DNA of 64,000 nucleotides, from assembly GCF_005877055.1 (NCBI RefSeq), contig NZ_CP039424.1:2852001-2916000 (forward strand), written 5' to 3'. Below, in pieces: positions 1-8,600 of this stretch. Source of the stretch: Citricoccus sp. SGAir0253. Lineage in GTDB: Bacteria; Actinomycetota; Actinomycetes; Actinomycetales; Micrococcaceae. The notes under the pieces were generated by a model that searched no databases, was not told the DNA's origin, and saw only the letters and a program-made list of their open reading frames with translations. Position 1 is the first letter of the stretch; every line of letters starts with the position of its first letter. Position numbers and translations under genes: made by a program.

Positions 1-3000
1 AGCTGGCAGATCCAGGACATCACCCACGACCGCGTCCTCGTCCTGCCCGCCTTCGGCCAGCCGGGCAAGCTGCCGTTCTGGCGCGGGGACGCCGAGGGCC
101 GGCCCGCCGAGCTCGGCGCGGCCGTCGGCGCCTTCCGGCGCGAGGTGGAGGCCGCGCTGGGACCGGACGGCACGCCGTCGGGACCGGCCGGGGAGCGGCT
201 CGCCGCGGCCGGGCTGGACGGATGGGCGCGGGACAACCTCGCCGCGTACCTGTCCGAGCAGCGCGAGTCCACCGGGGTGGTCCCCACGGAGCGCACCCTC
301 GTGGTGGAGCGGTTCCTGGACGAGCTGAGCGACTGGCGCGTGGTGCTGCACTCCCCCTTCGGGATGCCCGTGCACGCCCCGTGGGCGCTGGCCGTCGGGG
401 CCCGGCTGCACGCCCGCTACGGCATGGACGGCTCGGCCATGGCGGCCGACGACGGGATCGTGCTGCGGGTGCCGATGATGGACGACGAGCCGCCCGGGGC
501 CGACCTGTTCCTGTTCACCGCCGAGGAGCTGGATGAGCTCGTCACGGCCGAGGTGGGCGGCTCGGCCCTGTTCGCGGCCCGGTTCCGGGAGAACGCCGCC
601 CGCGCCCTGCTGCTGCCGCGGCGGGACCCGGGCCGGCGCTCGCCCCTGTGGCAGCAGCGCCAGCGGGCCGCCCAGCTGCTCGAGGTGGCCCGGAAGTACC
701 CGCAGTTCCCGGTCATCCTGGAGACGGTGCGCGAGTGCCTGCAGGACGTCTATGACCTGCCGGCCCTCAAGGACCTGGCCGGGCGGATCGAGGCGAAGTC
801 GGTGCGGCTGGTGGAGACCACCACGAAGTCGCCCTCGCCCTTCGCGCAGTCGCTGCTGTTCGGCTACGTGGCCCAGTTCATCTACGAGGGCGACTCCCCG
901 CTCGCCGAGCGCCGCGCCGCCGCCCTGTCCCTGGACCCCGGGCTGCTCAACGAGCTGCTGGGCCGGGCCGAGCTGGCCGACCTGCTGGACGCCGAGGTCA
1001 TCGCCACCGTGGAGGCGGACCTGCAGCGGCTCTCCCCCGCCCGCCGCGTCCGGGGCGCCGAGGGCCTGGCGGACCTGCTGCGGCTGCTCGGGCCGCTGAC
1101 CGCCGCCGAGGCCGCGGCGCGCCTGCAGTCCGGGCGTCCGCCGGAGGCCGAAGCGGGAGCCGTGGCGGGAGCGGTGGCGGCCGGCGCGGCCGGGGTGGTC
1201 GCGGGAGCCGGCGACGAGGGCGCCCCGGACGACGGCGCGGTCGAGCCGGTGGCCGCGGAGCCACCCGTGGCGCCGCCCGCCGGCGAGGAGGAGGCCGCCG
1301 AACTGCTCGACGGGCTGGTGGCCGCGCACCGGGCGCTGCGGATCCGGCTGGCCGGCCGGGAGCACTACGCCGCGGTCGAGGACGCCGCCCGCCTCCGGGA
1401 CGCCCTCGGGGTGGCCCTGCCGATGGGCGTGCCGCTGGCCTTCATCGAGCCGGTCGCGGACCCGCTGGGGGACCTGGTCTCCCGCTACGCCCGCACCCAC
1501 GGGCCCTTCACCGCCACCGAGGCGGGGGCCGCGCTGGGACTCGGTGCCGCCGTCGTGCTCCAGGTCCTGCAGCGCCTGGCCGCCGAGCGCCGGGTCACCG
1601 AGGGCCGGTACCGGCCCGGCGGGGAGTCACCGGCCGGGCCGCTGGACGCCGAGTGGTGCGAGGTCGAGGTGCTGCGCCGGATCCGGCGGCGCTCCCTCGC
1701 GGCCCTGCGCGCCGAGGTCGAGCCGGTCGAGCAGCCCGCCTACGCGCGGTTCCTCGCGGACTGGCAGCACCTGGAGCCGGCGCCGGGCGGCGGCTCGCCG
1801 GCCACGCTGCGCGGGATCGACGGCGTGGCGACCGTCCTGGAGCAGCTCGCCGGGGTGCCCGTGCCCGCCAGCGCGTGGGAGTCGCACGTGCTGCCGGCCC
1901 GCGTGCGGGACTACGCCCCCGCGCAGCTGGACGAGCTGCTCGCGAGCGGGGAGTTCCTGTGGGCCGGCACCGCGGCCGCCGCCGGCACCGACGGCTGGAT
2001 CGCCTTCCACCCGGCCGAGACGGTGGACCTCGGGATCGTGCGCGCCGAGGACTTCGAGCCCGGACCGGTGCACCGGGCGCTGGAGGCGGTGCTCGACGGC
2101 GGCGGGGCCTGGTTCTTCGGCCCGCTCGCCGCGCGCGTCCGGGCCGGCTGGGAGGGCGAGCCGCTGTCCACCCACGACCTGCTCGCCGCGCTCTGGGAGC
2201 TGGTCTGGGCCGGGCGGGTCGGCAACGACACCTTCGCACCGGTGCGCGGACTGCTCGGCCGGGGCCGGACCGCGCACAAGTCGCGCGCCCGCACGCCCCG
2301 CGCGCGCTCGGCCCGGCCCGGCGGGGGCGCCCGGCTGTCCCGGCTGCGCCGGCTCGAGGAGGCCACCGGGGCGTTCGGCGCCGGCGGCCTCGACGGCGAG
2401 GGCACCGGGACCCCGGGGCGCGGGGCCGGGATGCCGGTGGAACTGGGCCCGGCGGACGCCGCCCGGGCGGCCGGGCGCTGGTCGCTGCTGCCGGCCCCGC
2501 TCGAGGACCCGACGATCCGCGCGCACGCCGCCGCCGAGGCCCTGCTGGAGCGCTACGGCGTCATCACCCGCGGCTCCGTGGTCGCCGAGGAGGTCCCGGG
2601 CGGCTTCGGCACCCAGTACCGCCTGCTGACCCGGATGGAGGAGGCCGGCCAGGTCCGCCGCGGCTACTACGTTGAGCACCTCGGGGCCGCCCAGTTCTCC
2701 ACCGGGGCCACCGTGGACCGGCTGCGCGGCTTCGCGCGCCAGGACGTGGCCGCCCCCGAGTCCCCGCCGTCCGGGCCGGGGGGCTGGTCCCCGCCCGGCA
2801 GTGGCGGCCGTCCGCGGCCGGGCCGGGACGAGTGGTCCCGTGCGGGTGGCGCCGCCCGGCCGGACCCCGGCCCACCGGCCCTCGCGCTGGCGGCCACGGA
2901 CCCGGCCAACCCCTACGGCGCGGCCCTGCCGTGGCCGGAGCTGCCCCCGGGCCCGGACGGGGTGCGCCCCACGGGCCAGCGCCCGGGGCGCAAGGCCGGG

Positions 3001-3258
3001 GCCGTCGTGGTGCTCGTGGCCGGGGAGCTGGTGCTGTACGTGGAGCGCGGCGGGCGCACGCTGCTGTGCTTCTCCGAGGACCCGGAGGTCCTGGGGTCGA
3101 CCGCCCGGGCGCTCGAGTGGGCGCTGCGGACCGCCCGGGTGGAGAAGATGTCCCTGGAGAAGGTCAACGGCCTGTCCCTGCCGGGCACGGCCCTGGCGGA
3201 GGCCCTGCTCGAGGCGGGGTTCTACTCCTCGCCCTCCGGCGTGAGGTTCCGCTCGTGA
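1..3258 (+). CDS. lhr: Lhr-family ATP-dependent DNA helicase, C-terminal part (5' end outside window)
   Basis: The reading frame is open from base 1, giving about 1085 residues before the stop. The first residues (SWQIQDITHDRVLV) match the junction after the helicase core of Lhr proteins, so the two RecA domains and ATP motifs lie upstream of the window. What remains is the winged-helix and large C-terminal region typical of bacterial Lhr (usual total about 1500-1600 residues). Low-complexity Ala/Gly/Glu linkers near residues 375-430 and Arg/Ser/Gly-rich linkers near 760-820 and 905-960 look like flexible spacers. The tail is a conserved Lhr block (VVLVAGELVLYVERGGRTLL). Lhr is a 3'-5' DNA helicase tied to DNA repair; the glycosylase gene 33 bases downstream, probably in the same operon, supports that role. 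Family assignment is firm; the missing N-terminus is a window effect. Confidence 0.93.
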   Translation, partial: SWQIQDITHDRVLVLPAFGQPGKLPFWRGDAEGRPAELGAAVGAFRREVEAALGPDGTPSGPAGERLAAAGLDGWARDNLAAYLSEQRESTGVVPTERTLVVERFLDELSDWRVVLHSPFGMPVHAPWALAVGARLHARYGMDGSAMAADDGIVLRVPMMDDEPPGADLFLFTAEELDELVTAEVGGSALFAARFRENAARALLLPRRDPGRRSPLWQQRQRAAQLLEVARKYPQFPVILETVRECLQDVYDLPALKDLAGRIEAKSVRLVETTTKSPSPFAQSLLFGYVAQFIYEGDSPLAERRAAALSLDPGLLNELLGRAELADLLDAEVIATVEADLQRLSPARRVRGAEGLADLLRLLGPLTAAEAAARLQSGRPPEAEAGAVAGAVAAGAAGVVAGAGDEGAPDDGAVEPVAAEPPVAPPAGEEEAAELLDGLVAAHRALRIRLAGREHYAAVEDAARLRDALGVALPMGVPLAFIEPVADPLGDLVSRYARTHGPFTATEAGAALGLGAAVVLQVLQRLAAERRVTEGRYRPGGESPAGPLDAEWCEVEVLRRIRRRSLAALRAEVEPVEQPAYARFLADWQHLEPAPGGGSPATLRGIDGVATVLEQLAGVPVPASAWESHVLPARVRDYAPAQLDELLASGEFLWAGTAAAAGTDGWIAFHPAETVDLGIVRAEDFEPGPVHRALEAVLDGGGAWFFGPLAARVRAGWEGEPLSTHDLLAALWELVWAGRVGNDTFAPVRGLLGRGRTAHKSRARTPRARSARPGGGARLSRLRRLEEATGAFGAGGLDGEGTGTPGRGAGMPVELGPADAARAAGRWSLLPAPLEDPTIRAHAAAEALLERYGVITRGSVVAEEVPGGFGTQYRLLTRMEEAGQVRRGYYVEHLGAAQFSTGATVDRLRGFARQDVAAPESPPSGPGGWSPPGSGGRPRPGRDEWSRAGGAARPDPGPPALALAATDPANPYGAALPWPELPPGPDGVRPTGQRPGRKAGAVVVLVAGELVLYVERGGRTLLCFSEDPEVLGSTARALEWALRTARVEKMSLEKVNGLSLPGTALAEALLEAGFYSSPSGVRFRS

Positions 3259-3291
3259 GGGCCCGGCCCGCCGGCACCCGGGGAGGCCGCC

Positions 3292-4224
3292 ATGCCCGAG
3301 GGTGACTCCCTCGTCCGGGTGGCGAACCGGCTGCGGCCCGTCCTGGCCGGCCGGGAGCTGCGGCGCACCGACTTCCGGGTGCCGCAGCTGGCCACCGCCG
3401 ACCTCTCCGGGCGCACCGTGGAGGCCGTGTGGCCGCGGGCGAAGTACCTGGTGGTGCAGGCGGGCGAGCTGGCGGTCCTGTCCCACCTGAAGATGGAGGG
3501 CCACTGGGACGTCCACGAGCTCACCGGGCCGGACGGCGCGCCCCTGCGCCCGCGGTGGCGCTCCCCCGGCTGGCAGGCCCGGTGCGTGCTCGAGACCGCG
3601 GAGCACCAGGTGGTCGGGTTCCAGCTGGGCCTGCTGGAGGTGCTGCCGACCGCCGGGCTCGAGGAGCGGCTCGGCTTCCTGGGACCGGACCTGCTGGACC
3701 CGGGCTGGGCGGACCCGGCCGTGGCCGCGGCCCTGCTCGAGGAGGGGGTCCGGCGGCTGGCGGCCGAGCCGGAACGGCCGATCGGGGTGGCGCTGCTGGA
3801 CCAGCGCCTCGTGTCCGGGATCGGCAACATCTACCGCTGCGAGACCCTCCTGCTGGCCGGGCTGGACCCGCACCGCCCCGTCTCCGCCGTGCCGGACCTG
3901 CCCGGGCTGGTGCTGCTGGCCCGGGACCTGATGCGGGTCAACACCGGCCCCGGTCCGCGGGGCACCACGGACGTGGTGCGCGACGACGCCGCCCCCTACG
4001 GCATCCGGGTGCGGACCCCGCCGGGCGGGCCGGGCGGGCCGTACGCGAACCGGCCGGCGGCCGGGGCCCGGGGCGGCGCCGACCGCCGCGCGCCCCGGTA
4101 CTGGGTCTACGGCCGCGGCCGGCACGGGTGCTACCGCTGTGGCGGGCCGGTCGCCGTCGAGCAGCTCGGGGACGCGCGCGCCCTGGACCGCACCCTCCAC
4201 TGGTGCCCCCGCTGCCAGCGCTGA
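3292..4224 (+). CDS. nei: Fpg/Nei-family DNA glycosylase (endonuclease VIII-like)
   Basis: A 310-residue bifunctional DNA glycosylase/AP lyase that removes oxidised bases. The N-terminus MPEGDS carries the catalytic Pro-Glu pair exposed after Met removal; PEGD rather than PELP favours the Nei branch over Fpg. The helix-two-turn-helix is visible as VSGIGNIYRCETLL near residues 178-191. The C-terminus has a zinc finger with two CxxC pairs (CYRC near 280 and CPRC near the end). A Gly/Pro-rich insertion (about residues 240-265) sits before the finger. The start has GGGAGG a few bases upstream. It follows lhr by 33 bases, so the pair is probably one repair operon. Actinobacteria usually have two Nei paralogues; I did not resolve which this is. 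Confidence 0.92.
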   Translation: MPEGDSLVRVANRLRPVLAGRELRRTDFRVPQLATADLSGRTVEAVWPRAKYLVVQAGELAVLSHLKMEGHWDVHELTGPDGAPLRPRWRSPGWQARCVLETAEHQVVGFQLGLLEVLPTAGLEERLGFLGPDLLDPGWADPAVAAALLEEGVRRLAAEPERPIGVALLDQRLVSGIGNIYRCETLLLAGLDPHRPVSAVPDLPGLVLLARDLMRVNTGPGPRGTTDVVRDDAAPYGIRVRTPPGGPGGPYANRPAAGARGGADRRAPRYWVYGRGRHGCYRCGGPVAVEQLGDARALDRTLHWCPRCQR

Positions 4225-4323
4225 CCTCTCGCTGACCGCGGCCCGCCGGCCACCGGGGCGTGGCATCCTTGCAGGACCGCCCCGGCAGGCCGCCGGGGCG
4301 CCCGGAGACGAGGAGGATTCACC

Positions 4324-5559
4324 ATGGCCGACCCGTTCCCCCAGGACCCCGCCCGCCGGACCGTCGCCCTCGTGCTGGCCGGCGGCCGCGGCGGCCGGCT
4401 GACCCCGCTGACCGACGCCCGGTCCAAGCCCGCGGTGCCGGTGGCCGGACAGTACCGGCTGATCGACGTGGCGATGTCCAACCTGGCCCACTCGGGGCTG
4501 CGGGACGTGTGGGTGGTCGAGCAGTACCGGCCCTTCACGCTCAACCAGCACTTGGCCGGCGGCCGGCCCTGGGACCTCGACGGCACCCGGCACGGACTGC
4601 GCATCCTGCCCCCGGCCGAGGGCCGCACGGAGGAGGGCTTCTCCGCCGGCAACGGCCACGCGCTGTTCCAGCAGCTGCCGTTGCTGGAGGCCTTCGGGGC
4701 TCGGACCGTGGTGGTGCTCAGCGCCGACCAGCTCTACGAGCTGGACCTGGGCCCCGTGCTGGAGCAGCACCGCGAGCGCGGCTCCGAGCTGACCATGGTC
4801 ACCACCGAGACGGACGAGGACCCCTCCCGGTTCGGCGTGGTGCAGGTGGACGGGGACGGCGCCGTCACCGACTACGCCTACAAGCCCGAGGAGCCGAACG
4901 GGCGCCTCGTGGCCGCGGAGGTCTTCGTGTTCGACGTCGCGGCCCTGGCCCGTGTGGTGCGTGGGCTGGTCGAGGAGCAGGACGACCCGGAGGGCACCTC
5001 CCTGGGTGACTACGGCGAGACGATCCTGCCCCGGTTCCTCGAGGGCTCGCGCGTGCACGAGTACCGCCTCGAGGGCTACTGGCGGGACATCGGCACCCTC
5101 GAGGCGTACTACCGGGCCCACATGGAGCTGGTGGAGCAGCGCGGCCTGCCGCTGGACCGGCCGGACTGGCCGCTCCTCACGAACGCCGAGTCCACGCCGC
5201 CGGCCTGGATCGACGCCGAGGCCACGGTGCGCTCCTCCCTCGTCTCCGCCGGCTGCCGGATCCACGGGGAGGTCGAGTACAGCGTGATCGGCCCCGGTGT
5301 GGTGGTGGAGGCCGGGGCGAGGGTGTCCCGGTCCGTGCTGCTCGGGGACGCCACCGTGCCCGCCGGAGCGGTCCTCGAGACGGTGATCGCCGACGTCGGG
5401 GCCGAGATCCCCACCGGGCGCTCCGGCGGACCCGGGGGCGCGGACGGCGCGGAGGTGGCGAACCGGCTCGAGGGCGACGGCGAGGGCTCCGGGGAGCTCA
5501 CCGTCCTGGTGCCCGCCGACCGCGGCCCCGGCGGCCCGGACGAGACGACCGGGGACTGA
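4324..5559 (+). CDS. glgC: Glucose-1-phosphate adenylyltransferase (ADP-glucose pyrophosphorylase) family
   Basis: A 411-residue nucleotidyltransferase predicted to make ADP-glucose for glycogen synthesis. The N-terminal nucleotide-binding loop (LAGGRGGRLTPLTDARSKPAVP) and YRLIDVAMSNLAHSG match the GlgC pattern, and the GYWRDIGTLEAYY block near residue 250 is a family hallmark. The C-terminal third is a left-handed beta-helix-type region. In the loop, GGRGGRL replaces the more usual GGxGxRL with Glu or Lys, so the exact sugar nucleotide is less certain than the fold. AGGAGG lies 7 bases before the ATG. The gene stands alone between the repair pair and the convergent carboxylase, and ends in a strong hairpin. 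The C-terminus has a Gly/Glu-rich tail not typical of the family. Confidence 0.82.
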   Translation: MADPFPQDPARRTVALVLAGGRGGRLTPLTDARSKPAVPVAGQYRLIDVAMSNLAHSGLRDVWVVEQYRPFTLNQHLAGGRPWDLDGTRHGLRILPPAEGRTEEGFSAGNGHALFQQLPLLEAFGARTVVVLSADQLYELDLGPVLEQHRERGSELTMVTTETDEDPSRFGVVQVDGDGAVTDYAYKPEEPNGRLVAAEVFVFDVAALARVVRGLVEEQDDPEGTSLGDYGETILPRFLEGSRVHEYRLEGYWRDIGTLEAYYRAHMELVEQRGLPLDRPDWPLLTNAESTPPAWIDAEATVRSSLVSAGCRIHGEVEYSVIGPGVVVEAGARVSRSVLLGDATVPAGAVLETVIADVGAEIPTGRSGGPGGADGAEVANRLEGDGEGSGELTVLVPADRGPGGPDETTGD

Positions 5560-5564
5560 CGCCG

Positions 5565-5612
5565 AGGGGCGCCCCCGCCCGCGGCACGCTGGCCGCGGGC
5601 GGGGGCGCCCCT
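5565..5612. terminator. Perfect 21-bp hairpin between convergent genes
   Basis: Arms at 5565-5585 and 5592-5612 are exact reverse complements (outer bases AGGGGCGC, inner CGCGGC) with a 6-base loop. It starts 5 bases after the glgC stop and ends 16 bases from the stop of the opposing carboxylase gene, so it should end transcription from both sides. There is no clear U-tract, as is common in high-GC actinobacteria. Confidence 0.8.
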
Positions 5613-5628
5613 CCGGGGTCCGTGCGGG

Positions 5629-8600
5629 CTACGCCCGGTCGGCCCCGGCCGACTCCAGCTCGCGGCCGGAGTAGCCCGCCAGGCCGCGCTCGACCGCGTC
5701 CACCAGGTAGGGGCGCAGGCCCCCGGGCTGCACGATGACGTCCACCGAGCCCACCTCGCGGGCGCGCTCGATGCTGTGCTTGCGGTCGAACTCGGTGCCG
5801 ACCTCGCTGAGCTTCTCGGAGCGCACCTCGGCGCGCACCTCGTTCAGCTGGACCAGCAGCCGGGCCCGCTCCGCCTCGTCCGCGGCGGCGGCCACCGCGG
5901 ACTCGAGCTCCACGACCCGCGGGTCGGCCGCGGTGCGGCGGTCCACGTCCCGCGTGAACACGACCGCGGCGGCCGAGGACCCGCCGAGCACGGAGGCGTA
6001 GGCGCCCTCCACGGCGGCGACCTCCATGTTCTGGTTGAGGGTCCCGGAGAAGACCACGAAGGCACCGCCGTGGTACCGCGTGAGCACGCAGAACACGATC
6101 GGGCCGTCGAAGTTCACGATCGCCCGCCCGATCTCCGCGCCGAACTCCAGCTGCCACGTGCGCATCGACTCCGGGGAGCCGTCGAACCCGGACAGGTTCG
6201 CCAGCACCACGAGGGGCCGGTTGCCGCTGGCCGCGTTGATCGCCCGCGCGGTCTTCTTCGAGGAGCGCGGGAACAGGGTGCCGGCGGTCCACTGGTCGGG
6301 CCCGTCCGCCGGGTACTGGCCGGTGCGCGGCACCGCGCGGGACTCGATGCCGACCAGGGTGACCGGGTGGCCGCCCAGGTGCGCGTCGAAGACCACGGAG
6401 GTGTCGGCGTCGGCCATGTCCGCCCAGCGCTCGAGCACCCGGTGGTCCTGGTCGGAGACCGCGCGCATCACCGTGCGGATGTCGTACGGCTTCTTCCGGT
6501 CCGGGTTCGCCTCGGCCGAGAAGATGTCCCCCACCGTGGTGAAGTCGCTGGACGGGTGCACGTGCGGGAAGGTCCGCACGTCCCGGTCCACCGGGTCGCT
6601 CGTGGGGGCCTGGCGCGGGAAGCGCTCCCCCGGGGCCACGTAGGCGTGGTCGTAGTGCGCGAACAGCACGCCCACGGCCGAGGTGAGGTCCGGGGCCCAG
6701 TACTGCGCCTGCCCGTTGGGGCCCATGACGCGGTCGTAGCCGCCGATGCCGAAGTTGTCCTCGGCCGAGACGCCGCCGGCGTAGTCCAGCGAGTGCTTGC
6801 CGGTCAGCACCATGGCGCTGTCCGGGGTCATCACCAGGATGCCCTTGGTGTGCATCAGCATGGTGGCCTCGGCGTTCCAGTACGGCTGGGCGCCCACGTT
6901 GATGCCCGTGACCACGATGTTGATCTCGCCGCCGCCCTGGGTGAAGGTCACGATCCGGCGCAGCGCGCGGGACACCCAGTCCATGTTCTCGGTGCCGCGG
7001 TCCATGGAGATCTCGGCACCGGCGGACAGGGCGAACCACTCCACCGGCACGCCCCGCTCCTCGGCGAGGTCGATCGCCGCGACCACCCGGGCGCACTCCG
7101 GCTCGGCGAGCGAGCCCAGCGCCTTGGTCGGGTCGCCGAACAGCACCACGCGGGTCATGCCCTCGGGGTAGAGCGGCGTCGGCGTCGTGACGACGCCGGC
7201 GACGATCCCCGCCGTGTTCTGCCCGTACGGCCGGTCCACCGGCACCAGCCGGCCGGCGTCGTCGAGGTCGTGCTCGGTGAACGAGCCCTGCTCCCCGGTG
7301 AGCAGCGGGATGATCTCGTAGGGGTACACGTTCCCGCGGGAGCGGGCCTTGCGCACCTTCTGCGTGTAGGCGTCCATCGGCTGCAGCGGCTCGGTGTCCA
7401 CCTCGGACAGCTGGGTGGTGATGCCGCCGTCGGCCTCGAAGAGGTAGCGCAGCGCCATCTCGCGCGGCTCGGCGCCGGCCCCCTGGCTGACGCGGAAGAT
7501 CAAGGTGATCTCCTCGAGCCCCACGCCCATCGTCAGGGGCCGGATGTTGCGGGCCACCACCTCGGCCACGTCCGTGACGGGCCGCTCGAAGACCGGCCAC
7601 GCGTAGAGCACCACCCGGTTGGCGTTCAGCCGGCGGCGGGCCCCGCGCCGCGCCTGGGCGCGGCGGATCCCGTCGAGGCAGGCGGCGACCGTGCGCTCGG
7701 CCATCGGCAGCCCGACGACGGCGCCGTCCTCGTCGTACTCCGGCGTGACGTCCCGGATCTCGGCCAGGGCCACGATCCGCTCGTCCTCCGGGTTGCCCTT
7801 GCCCGCCAGGTGGAACACGAAGGTGTCCGGGGCGGCCGGCAGGCGCGTGCCGTCGAAGTTCTTGAACCGCCACAGCTCCACGCGCTGGCCGGTCAGCGGG
7901 TGCATGTCCCGGATGACCCGCTGCTCGCCCGGCCGGCCGTCCTCGTCGCGGCGGAAGGTGAACTGGTGGTGGGAGTCCTGCTCGGCACCGCACACCGTGA
8001 TGGTCACCCGGCGCGCGTCGGCCGGCCAGGAGGCCGAGGCAAGCTCCGAGCGCAGGGTCTCGGCCATCGCGTCCGCGTCCTGCGGGCGGTCGGCCCAGGA
8101 CAGGTAGAGGTCCAGCACCGGCTGGCCCTCCAGCCCCGCGGCGACGGGCTCGACCTCGGCCAGCAGGGCTGGCAGCCCCGCGGCGTCGCCCACCGTGGAC
8201 ACCACGGCCAGCCGGTCGCCCTGGAGCTCGAAGCCGCCCGTGACGACGGGCCGCTCGCCCAGCAGGAAGGACTCCACCTGCCGCAGGGTGCGGATCTTGT
8301 AGTACCGGCGCGTGATGGCCTCCAGCAGCTCCCGGACCCCGGTGCCGCCGCGGCTGATCTTGCGGGACAGCATGTCCAGGATCGGCTCCGGGCCGGACAC
8401 GATGTCCTCGATGCGCTGGGCGCGGTCCGCCGCCTGCGGGTTCTCGGCCAGGTACGCGATGCTGCCGCGGACCCGGTCGTAGACCTGTTCGCGCGCGGCG
8501 CGGATGCGCGGCTCCTCGAAGACGCGGAAGCGCAGGCTGCGCGCCACGTCCCCGACGACGGGGAAGCGGGCCTGGGTGGCGACCACGAGGCGGTCCAGGA

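Noticed and set aside
1627-5265. Long minus-strand frame across the lhr, nei and glgC genes
   Set aside because: Low-complexity Arg/Gly/Pro/Val composition and no motif; the plus-strand genes have conserved sites and ribosome binding sites.
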